Part shown: one piece after another, positions 7,190-12,970 of the stretch
How positions within the stretch are numbered: position 1 is the stretch's first letter
How the letters are laid out: every line of letters begins with the position of its first letter
DNA from: J088 sp003695505 [NCBI: Candidatus Dadabacteria bacterium]
GTDB lineage: Bacteria > J088
DNA: 12,970 nt
Direction of reading: 5' to 3'
NCBI GenBank assembly: GCA_003695505.1
Contig: RFIY01000295.1
Coordinates: 1-12,970, forward strand
Translations under genes and position numbers: made by a program
Notes under the pieces: generated by a model
Database searches by the model: none
Told to the model about the DNA's origin: nothing
Seen by the model: only the letters and a program-made list of their open reading frames with translations

Positions 7190-8517
7190 TGGACCTCGAA
7201 ACACTGCTCTACTGGATCACCCTGGCGTTGATCGGCCTTGGTTTCTGGTTCCTGGACAGACATCGAGAACGGCGCGCGCAACGGCGCGTGGCCGAAGCGC
7301 ACGAAATCGGCACCCACATCCCGGTATCGCTGTCACCGCGCATCGATCCAGAGCGCTGCATTGGCACGGCGGCCTGCGCCATGGCCTGCCCGGAAAAATC
7401 GATCCTCGAAATCGTCGGCGGCCGGGCGATACTGGCTCACGCGGCGCATTGCGTCGGGCACGGGGCCTGCTATCAGGCGTGCCCCGTGGATGCCATCGAT
7501 CTGGTCATCGGCAGCGAGCAACGTGGCGTCCACATTCCCCATATCCAACCCAATTTCGAAACCAACCGCCGCGGCATCTACATTGCCGGTGAGCTGGGTG
7601 GCATGGGGCTGATCGCCAACGCGATCCAGCAGGGAACCGAGGCCGCCGACTACATCGACCAGGATCTGGCCGACGACCCGGACGCAGTTACCGACTACGC
7701 AGATGTCGCGGTCATCGGTTCGGGACCGGCCGGTATCGCCGCGGCGCTTCGACTACACCAGCTTGGACGGCGCATCGCATGGTTCGATCGCTACGGCATC
7801 GGAGGTGCCGTCAATACCTATCCCCGGCAAAAAATTGTCATGACGCGCCCGTTCCACCTGCCAGGCTGGCGGCCAATTCGCAGCCGCGAACTGAGCAAGG
7901 AGCAGCTTGCCGACACCTTTCGCCGCGCAACGGATGATGCCGGAATCACGCCGAAAATCGCCGAGGTCACGGATATCACCGGCACGAACAATGCATTCCA
8001 GATCGTTGCAGCGAACAGTACGCCGACCGCGGCACGACGTGTACTGCTCGCACTCGGCCGCCGCGGCAATCCAAGGCGGCTGAATGTCCCTGGCGAAGAT
8101 CTGCCGTTCGTCACCTATGTCTATCGCGATGGCTGGCAATACGAAGGGCAACGGGTTTTCGTGGTCGGCGGCGGAGATTCAGCGGTTGAATCGGCGCTGA
8201 CAGCCGTTCGTGATGGCGCCGACAGGGTGATGCTCTGTTATCGCGGCGAACGGATCACCCGCGCCCGAGCGGCGAATCGTCAGCGCCTCGAACGCGCCGT
8301 TGACGCTGGCGAAGTCGAACTATTGCTGTCAGCCAACGTTACCCGCCTGGAACCGGACGGCACGGTGTACATTGACCAGAGTGGCCAACAACGCACCGTT
8401 TCCGCGGATATTGTCATCATCCAGATCGGCGGAGAGCCGCCGACCGAATTTCTGAACCGTCTCGGCATCGAAATGGACATCAAGCACGGCGAAACCATTG
8501 CCGGCCCGCGACGCTGA
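7189..8517 (+). CDS. Membrane-anchored ferredoxin-FAD/NAD(P) oxidoreductase with permuted domain order
   Basis: 442 aa, predicted electron entry point of the system. Order: one membrane helix (residues 5-22) followed by a basic stretch (RHRERRAQRR), so the rest is cytoplasmic; a two-cluster ferredoxin domain (about 50-108) with C57, C63, C67 and C88, C94, C98; a segment FETNRRGIYIAGELGGMGLI (123-142) that resembles the usual C-terminal FAD motif T..PGIYAAGD; then a Rossmann FAD site VIGSGPAG (175-182) and an NAD(P) site VVGGGDSA (325-332). The protein ends about 25 residues after IIQIGGEPP with no second C-terminal FAD motif. The second Cys of each ferredoxin motif is Thr60 or His91. No thioredoxin-reductase CxxC is present. 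Plausible reaction: NAD(P)H -> FAD -> Fe-S -> cytochrome b encoded by the operon's first gene, or the reverse. TGATG overlap with the barrel gene. It is the last gene before a convergent gene 17 bases away. Confidence 0.82.
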   Translation: MDLETLLYWITLALIGLGFWFLDRHRERRAQRRVAEAHEIGTHIPVSLSPRIDPERCIGTAACAMACPEKSILEIVGGRAILAHAAHCVGHGACYQACPVDAIDLVIGSEQRGVHIPHIQPNFETNRRGIYIAGELGGMGLIANAIQQGTEAADYIDQDLADDPDAVTDYADVAVIGSGPAGIAAALRLHQLGRRIAWFDRYGIGGAVNTYPRQKIVMTRPFHLPGWRPIRSRELSKEQLADTFRRATDDAGITPKIAEVTDITGTNNAFQIVAANSTPTAARRVLLALGRRGNPRRLNVPGEDLPFVTYVYRDGWQYEGQRVFVVGGGDSAVESALTAVRDGADRVMLCYRGERITRARAANRQRLERAVDAGEVELLLSANVTRLEPDGTVYIDQSGQQRTVSADIVIIQIGGEPPTEFLNRLGIEMDIKHGETIAGPRR

Positions 8518-8533
8518 CTCCAAAAGCGTTGGT

Positions 8534-9331
8534 TCAGCCGAATCGCGTCACCACCTGATGTACGAGCCCCGGCATATGGCGCCCAAGGAACGCCGCGAAC
8601 TTGCCGTGTCCGGTAAAGACGAATTCGCGTTTGCGACGCCAGATTGCATCGACACAGACGCGACCCGCCCGGTCCGTCGGCCACATCAGGCGTGCAGGCC
8701 GCGGATCGGGTCGTTCCGGATGATAGACGCCGTCGTTGTCGACCCGTGCGATCTCGCTTTCGACGAAACCAGGTTCGAGCAGTGTAATTGACGCACCGGA
8801 GCCGGCAAGCTCCTGCGCCAGAGACAACGCCAGTCCGCGGATCGCGAACTTGCTGGCCGTATAGGGAGAAGTCTTCGGTGTCGCGATCACACCGCTGACA
8901 CTGCCGGTCACCGCGAAGCGCCCCTTGCGCTCGACCACATGCGGCCATGCCGCGCGCAACGTAAATACGGCGCCGAGCACGTTGACATCCATCTGCCGCC
9001 GCCACTGCTCGGGCGTAATGTCGGGAAAGGCACCCGTAACACCCATGCCAGCATTTGCGACCGCGACATCGAGGTGGCCGCATTCGTCGATGATCCGCGC
9101 GGCCGTTGTGTCGAGCGCCGCGGCATCGGTCACGTCGACCGGCATCGGCAACGCCTGCCCGCCGTTGTCCGCGATCTGAGCGGCCACGGCTTCGAGCGGT
9201 TCCGACCGTCTCCCGCTGAGAACGACCTGCCCGCCCCGCGCGGCGAATTCCCGCGCCATCGCCGCGCCAATGCCCGTCCCCGCACCAGTAATCCAGATGA
9301 CCTGGCGTGAAAATTGCGCCGTTGAACCCAT
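8534..9331 (-). CDS. SDR-family NAD(P)-dependent oxidoreductase
   Basis: 265 aa, the usual length for a classical short-chain dehydrogenase. Features: coenzyme motif TGAGTGIG (residues 15-22) after a beta strand VIWI; VDVT; VANAGMG (NAG motif); the N-D-V-N-V-like MDVNVLG; catalytic Ser in TGSVSG; and YTASK, the active-site YxxxK. The RR pair in SGRRSEP after the second strand may favour NADP(H), but this is inference. The substrate cannot be read from sequence. The C-terminus has Arg/Lys and hydrophobic stretches (WRRKREFVFTGHGKFAAFLG) as in some membrane-associated SDRs. The start is supported by a Shine-Dalgarno site AAGGAG on the minus strand. It is convergent with the cytochrome operon and divergent from the methyltransferase gene; no functional link to either is evident. 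Confidence 0.93.
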   Translation of the reverse strand: MGSTAQFSRQVIWITGAGTGIGAAMAREFAARGGQVVLSGRRSEPLEAVAAQIADNGGQALPMPVDVTDAAALDTTAARIIDECGHLDVAVANAGMGVTGAFPDITPEQWRRQMDVNVLGAVFTLRAAWPHVVERKGRFAVTGSVSGVIATPKTSPYTASKFAIRGLALSLAQELAGSGASITLLEPGFVESEIARVDNDGVYHPERPDPRPARLMWPTDRAGRVCVDAIWRRKREFVFTGHGKFAAFLGRHMPGLVHQVVTRFG

Positions 9332-9339
9332 GCCGAGTG

Positions 9340-9345
9340 CTCCTT
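9340..9345 (-). promoter_or_regulatory. Shine-Dalgarno site of the SDR gene
   Basis: The complement reads AAGGAG, 8 nt before the ATG at 9331. It is the best ribosome-binding site in the window and fixes the SDR start. Confidence 0.75.
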
Positions 9346-9362
9346 CTGCTCCGTTCGTCGAG

Positions 9363-9371
9363 TGCTACACT
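9363..9371 (+). promoter_or_regulatory. Possible extended -10 element giving a leaderless methyltransferase mRNA
   Basis: TGCTACACT reads as an extended -10 (TG-N-TACACT) ending 8 nt before ATG 9380, the usual distance from a -10 box to a transcription start. No good -35 is visible at the right distance and no Shine-Dalgarno site precedes the ATG, both of which would fit a leaderless transcript. The reading is tentative. Confidence 0.3.
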
Positions 9372-9379
9372 GTCTTGTC

Positions 9380-10099
9380 ATGGACAAGCCACGTTCCACC
9401 GACAGACTACCCGATCTGCGCGCTGCGGCGGCCGATGCGACGTTCCGTCTGTTCCGGCTGCAAACCGACCTGTACAATCGCTTTTCGTTGCCGGTCATTT
9501 CGACAGCACGCCCGTTCTCGTTCTACCGCAAGGCGTTTTTCGACAACCGCAGCGAACGCGCGGTACTCGACGAGCTGCAGGGAAAGGTCATCCTCGACAT
9601 TGGCTGCGGCTTTACGCCGTACATGCCCGACTCGATGTTCCAGGCCTGCCGGCGCGCCGGCATCGACTTCTACGGCGTCGATCCCAAGCTGGGGCAGAAG
9701 CCGCGCTTCAACCTGATCGATACTGTCGCGCGCTGGTCGACGAACCTGCGCGCGCCGATGGATCCGAACGCGCCTGGCGATGCCTGGCGCATCGGCGCCA
9801 TGGCCGACAACCTGCCGTTTGCCGATGGCGCGGTCGATCTGATTCTGTCGAGCTGGCTGCTCGAGGTCTGGCTCAGCGACCCGGACATTCTTGCATCCAT
9901 CTACCGCGAGTTTGCGCGCGTCCTCAAACCCGGCGGGCAGGCACGGCTGATGCCGCAGCCGAAGCTGACACCGGGAACGCGAGGGCGGGCCTTCGACGAC
10001 GCATTGCAGGCATTCGATGTACACCAGAAGCCGTTGCCCGTCGGCTCGCCCAATCTGTTTCCGCCCGCCTATCTGACCATCCTGACGCGGCGTTCCTGA
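9380..10099 (+). CDS. Class I SAM-dependent methyltransferase
   Basis: 239 aa. The Rossmann SAM-binding motif is VILDIGCGFTPY (residues 70-81, D73-G77), followed by FYGVDPK with D101 as the likely ribose-binding acid. The post-I region is ADNLPFADGAVDLILSSWLL, typical of the Methyltransf_11 group, and EFARVLKPGGQARLMP matches the next conserved block. The substrate is unknown; this fold methylates small molecules, quinones, lipids and others. ATG 9380 is preferred over GTG 9362, which falls inside a possible -10 element. The stop codon shares one base with the start of the response regulator (TGATG), so the two are probably cotranslated. The gene is divergent from the SDR, with 48 nt between the two starts. 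Confidence 0.88.
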   Translation: MDKPRSTDRLPDLRAAAADATFRLFRLQTDLYNRFSLPVISTARPFSFYRKAFFDNRSERAVLDELQGKVILDIGCGFTPYMPDSMFQACRRAGIDFYGVDPKLGQKPRFNLIDTVARWSTNLRAPMDPNAPGDAWRIGAMADNLPFADGAVDLILSSWLLEVWLSDPDILASIYREFARVLKPGGQARLMPQPKLTPGTRGRAFDDALQAFDVHQKPLPVGSPNLFPPAYLTILTRRS

Positions 10100-10584
10100 T
10101 GGCGCTGTTTTCGCGAAAGGCCGCGCCACGGGGCCCTACGCGGGTCGATGAGGGCTGGTTCATCGACGACGACCCCGATATGCGCACGATCATCGAGCGG
10201 CTGTTCTCGAACGCGGGACAACGCTTGCGCCTGTTCGCGGACGCAGACGCGGCGCTCGACGCGCTGCAGGAGCAACGGCCCCCCTTCATTCTGGTCGACC
10301 TCGATCTGCCGGGCACCGACGGCTTTGCGTTCGCCCAGACGGCGCGAACGCGTCCGGATTGCAGCGACCTGGTCCTGATTGCCTTCACGTCGTCGCACGA
10401 GTGGATCGTCGGCGACCGAGTCAGACAAAGCGGCTTCGACACGATCATCACGAAGCCTCTGGCTGCGGCGGATCTCGTCGACACGCTCTGGCGGGAACTG
10501 GCCGATCGGGGTCTGGTGCCTCGTGACACGCGGCCTTCTGCGCCCGAAGAACCCATCGAAGACTTCGACTTCACGGCGGATTGA
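10099..10584 (+). CDS. Single-domain response regulator (REC)
   Basis: 161 aa. The receiver domain has all key residues: the acidic triad DDD at 23-25 (FIDDDPDM), the phospho-acceptor D67 (ILVDLDLPGTDG), T97 (IAFTSS) and K119 (ITKPL). No output domain follows; after the receiver there is only a short acidic tail (EEPIEDFDF). It may act through protein-protein contact or in a phosphorelay, like CheY or Spo0F types. No histidine kinase is encoded in the window. The start overlaps the methyltransferase stop and has no independent Shine-Dalgarno site, so coupling is likely. The frame is open far upstream inside the methyltransferase gene, but that part has no REC homology. Confidence 0.92.
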   Translation: MALFSRKAAPRGPTRVDEGWFIDDDPDMRTIIERLFSNAGQRLRLFADADAALDALQEQRPPFILVDLDLPGTDGFAFAQTARTRPDCSDLVLIAFTSSHEWIVGDRVRQSGFDTIITKPLAAADLVDTLWRELADRGLVPRDTRPSAPEEPIEDFDFTAD

Positions 10585-12970
10585 CCTTGTTGCCGGTGGG
10601 ACGTCGCGAGCATCGAGCAGGCGCTGCGGCGTCGTTTTCGCGCACATCCCGCCTGCTTCTCTGGCTACCGTTGACGCTCTGCGCGAGCTTCGCTGACGCG
10701 GCCGTGCCGGCGACGTTCACGACGCTGCCAAATGACCTGAACGACGACTGGCAACTGATTTCGACGATTCCCGAGCGCGCCGGGCGCATCCACGACAGTG
10801 AGCGCGCGCTCGGTTCGGGCAGCCGTGTGGACCGCGCCTGGCAGATCACGAAAGGTCGCTGGGATGTGCGGATCGCGATCCTCGATTCCGGCATCAAGTG
10901 GGATGAGCGCGACCTGCTCTACAAGGTCTGGCTCAACCCGGCGGAGCTGGCGCACGCGACGCCGGAAGCCGGTCTGACGACCCCGACGTCGGCCGCCGTG
11001 CTGTTCGACGGGCCGATCGACTGTACGACCTGGACCGCCTCGCCGCCGGACATCAACGGCGACGGGGTGTTCAATCTGGAGGACTACCTGTGCGACGCTC
11101 GCATCGATCCGACCGCCGGTGTCGATGTCGCCGATGACATCATCGATCCATCCGATCTGATCGCGCTGTTTAGCAACGGCATCGACGAAGACGGCAATGG
11201 CTACGTCGATGACATCGCCGGCTGGGATGCGATGTGGGACGACAACAATCCCTACGACGACACGCGCTACGGACACGGCACCGGCGAGGCAGAGGACTCG
11301 GCCGCCGAAACGGACAATGGTTTTGGCGGGGCCGGTGTCTGCGCGAACTGCCCGTTCGTCCCCGTTCGTGTCGGAGATTCGTTCATCACGGACATCAACA
11401 GTTTCGTCGACGGCGTGCAATATGCACTGAGTGTGTCGGCGACGGTCATTCAGGAAGCCCTCGGCGCACTGAACTTTAACGACGATGTGCGCCGCGTCGT
11501 CGATGCGGCCTGGGATCGCGGCGCGGTCGTGATCGGCAGTGCCGCCGACGAGCTGAGCTACCACCAGAACCCGCCCGGCTACGCCGACCGTGTCGTGTAT
11601 ACGAATGCCGTCGCCTACAACGCACCCGAAATCGATCAGGCGACGTCGTTTCTCGGGTTGAGCTCCTGCACAAATTACGGCATTCGCGTCGATGTCAGTA
11701 CGGCGTCGGGAAGTTGCTCGTCGGGTGCCGTCGGCCGGCTTGCAGGTGTCGCCGGGTTGATCGCCAGTGCGGCTCGCGATGTGAATTTGAACCCGCCGCT
11801 GCACCCCGGCGAACTGGCGACGCTGATCCGCATAACGGCCACCGATCTGAACAACCGCGACGATCCGGCGCGGGCCACAGCCTGGCTGACCTGGCCGGGC
11901 TGGGACACGATCAGCGGCTACGGGCGTGCCGACGCGGAAGCGGCCGTTCGCGCCGCGGCCACCGGCGCGATTCCCCCGGTCGTGGACATTCGTACCCCGC
12001 ACTGGTTCGCGCAACTGCCACCAACGGCAACAACCGTTGAGATTCGCTCTTCCGTGCGCAGTTTCCGCAGCGAAGCCGTGCGCTGGAACCTCTATGTCGC
12101 GCCGGGAGGCGATGTGCGTGACGACGCGCTGCAACGGGTCGCCTCCGGCAGCGGTACGTCGGCGATCTCGATCGCGGAGACCGTGCAGTTGCCGCGCCCG
12201 TCCTCACTGCCTCCCTGGCCGTGGCGCGAAGCGATCACGATCGTCATCGAGGCCGAGGACGCCGGAGGGCGGCGCGGTCGCGAACGGCGTGTGATCTTCC
12301 GGCAGCAGGACCGCGACCTGCGCCGCGGCTTCCCACTGGCGCTCCGCGGCAGCCTCGAACCGTCGCCGAAAGCGGCCGACCTCGACAGCGATGGCGCTGC
12401 AGAGATCATTCAACTCAGCAACGACGGTCGACTCCACGCCATTCGCACGGACGGAAGCGAACTGCCGGGGTTTCCGGTTGCCCTGACGCCGCGTGTCCGT
12501 GGGCGCGACGCATTCGCCGTCGTCGCCGGGCGAACCGCCGTCGGCTCCCCCGCGATTGCCGATCTGGATGGCGACGGCCGCTCCGAGATCGTCACGACCG
12601 ACCTCGAAGGCTTCGTTACGGTGGTCGATTCCACGGGCGCGATCCGCTGGCAGTGGACACCGTTCGCGGACCGCCCGGCGCTGGCAGCGCGAACGGCGCC
12701 GGACCGTCGCCTGCACGACAGCATCTTCGTGTCACCGGTCGTCGCCAACCTGGATCCGACGGGACCGCCACACATCATCGTCGCCGCCGAAGACGGCCAG
12801 CTTTGGGTCCTGAACGCCGAAGGTGACGTCCGCGAGGGTTTCCCGGTCACCGTGTCGCATCCTTCTACCGGCCGGCTCGAACGCATCACCGCCCATCCGG
12901 CGGTCGGCGACATCGACGGCGACGGCCGCCCGGAAATCGTCATCGGCAGCAATGAGTTTCGTCCATCGGC
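10581..12970 (+). CDS. Secreted subtilisin-like (S8) serine peptidase with FG-GAP-type repeats, 3' end cut off
   Basis: Open frame of about 796 codons running off the right edge. An N-terminal signal peptide (RTSRLLLWLPLTLCASFADA, cleavage about residue 40) indicates export. Numbering from TTG 10581, catalytic residues are D102 (AILDSGIKWDE), H232 (YGHGTG) and S381 (GSCSSGAV followed by AGVAGLI). Between D and H sit acidic Ca-binding-like loops (DINGDGVFNLED near 157; GIDEDGNGYVDD near 202). The oxyanion-hole Asn region reads IGSAADE, with D323 where N is usual. After ~600 residues come four copies of a beta-propeller-like repeat around D600, D661, N723 and D777 (consensus DLDGDGxxEIV), the third with a degraded Ca loop. 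Starts: TTG 10581 (overlaps the preceding stop as TTGA), TTG 10587/10590 or GTG 10596; there is no clear ribosome-binding site. The substrate is unknown, but extracellular or surface protein processing is likely. Confidence 0.85.
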   Translation, partial: MTLLPVGRREHRAGAAASFSRTSRLLLWLPLTLCASFADAAVPATFTTLPNDLNDDWQLISTIPERAGRIHDSERALGSGSRVDRAWQITKGRWDVRIAILDSGIKWDERDLLYKVWLNPAELAHATPEAGLTTPTSAAVLFDGPIDCTTWTASPPDINGDGVFNLEDYLCDARIDPTAGVDVADDIIDPSDLIALFSNGIDEDGNGYVDDIAGWDAMWDDNNPYDDTRYGHGTGEAEDSAAETDNGFGGAGVCANCPFVPVRVGDSFITDINSFVDGVQYALSVSATVIQEALGALNFNDDVRRVVDAAWDRGAVVIGSAADELSYHQNPPGYADRVVYTNAVAYNAPEIDQATSFLGLSSCTNYGIRVDVSTASGSCSSGAVGRLAGVAGLIASAARDVNLNPPLHPGELATLIRITATDLNNRDDPARATAWLTWPGWDTISGYGRADAEAAVRAAATGAIPPVVDIRTPHWFAQLPPTATTVEIRSSVRSFRSEAVRWNLYVAPGGDVRDDALQRVASGSGTSAISIAETVQLPRPSSLPPWPWREAITIVIEAEDAGGRRGRERRVIFRQQDRDLRRGFPLALRGSLEPSPKAADLDSDGAAEIIQLSNDGRLHAIRTDGSELPGFPVALTPRVRGRDAFAVVAGRTAVGSPAIADLDGDGRSEIVTTDLEGFVTVVDSTGAIRWQWTPFADRPALAARTAPDRRLHDSIFVSPVVANLDPTGPPHIIVAAEDGQLWVLNAEGDVREGFPVTVSHPSTGRLERITAHPAVGDIDGDGRPEIVIGSNEFRPS

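Noticed and set aside
8518-8533. Terminator between the convergent reductase and SDR genes
   Set aside because: Only a 4-bp stem (CGCT/AGCG) can be drawn around the stop of the reductase, without a T-run. That is too weak to call.
9307-10098. Upstream extension of the response-regulator frame
   Set aside because: The frame is open for over 260 codons before ATG 10099 but lies within the methyltransferase gene in another register; REC homology begins only after 10099.
10665-12134. 489-codon open frame on the minus strand
   Set aside because: It lies opposite the S8 peptidase, whose plus-strand frame shows a signal peptide, D/H/S motifs and Ca-binding loops. The minus product has no family features.

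Overview
The window is GC-rich with very tight gene packing. It looks like a proteobacterial chromosome segment: a miaB of bacterial type, outer-membrane proteins, an Ala at +2 of a lipoprotein, and many ATGA/TGATG overlaps. The taxon is an inference; Gammaproteobacteria is the best guess, but no rRNA or other strong marker is present.

Layout. (1) Minus strand, 1-1199: the N-terminal ~400 codons of miaB (tRNA methylthiotransferase), running off the left edge. (2) 1200-1551: a shared intergenic region with a good sigma70-type promoter (TTGACT-17 bp-TACGCT) and an inverted repeat. (3) Plus strand, 1552-8517: a six-gene operon with overlapping or almost touching genes. It encodes a five-helix cytochrome b-type membrane protein with two HX13H helices, a 17-heme periplasmic cytochrome, a 13-heme periplasmic cytochrome, an 8-heme lipoprotein cytochrome, an outer-membrane beta-barrel protein, and a membrane-anchored ferredoxin/FAD/NAD(P) oxidoreductase. 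(4) Minus strand, 8534-9331: a short-chain dehydrogenase, convergent with the operon. (5) Plus strand, 9380-end: a SAM-dependent methyltransferase, a single-domain response regulator and a secreted subtilisin-like peptidase with FG-GAP-type repeats, joined by overlaps and running off the right edge.

The operon is the main point of interest. Its parts form a plausible complete electron path across a Gram-negative envelope: NAD(P)H in the cytoplasm -> flavin and Fe-S clusters -> two b hemes across the inner membrane -> 30 c hemes in the periplasm -> an 8-heme outer-membrane lipoprotein paired with a beta-barrel. The three cytochromes carry 38 CxxCH motifs. The component set resembles porin-cytochrome conduits in logic, but I do not recognise it as Mtr, Pio, Omb/Oma/Omc or another named system. 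The direction of electron flow and the terminal partner are unknown. The 8-heme lipoprotein is a collinear paralogue of the last eight hemes of the 13-heme protein. The reductase has an unusual domain order and altered ferredoxin motifs.
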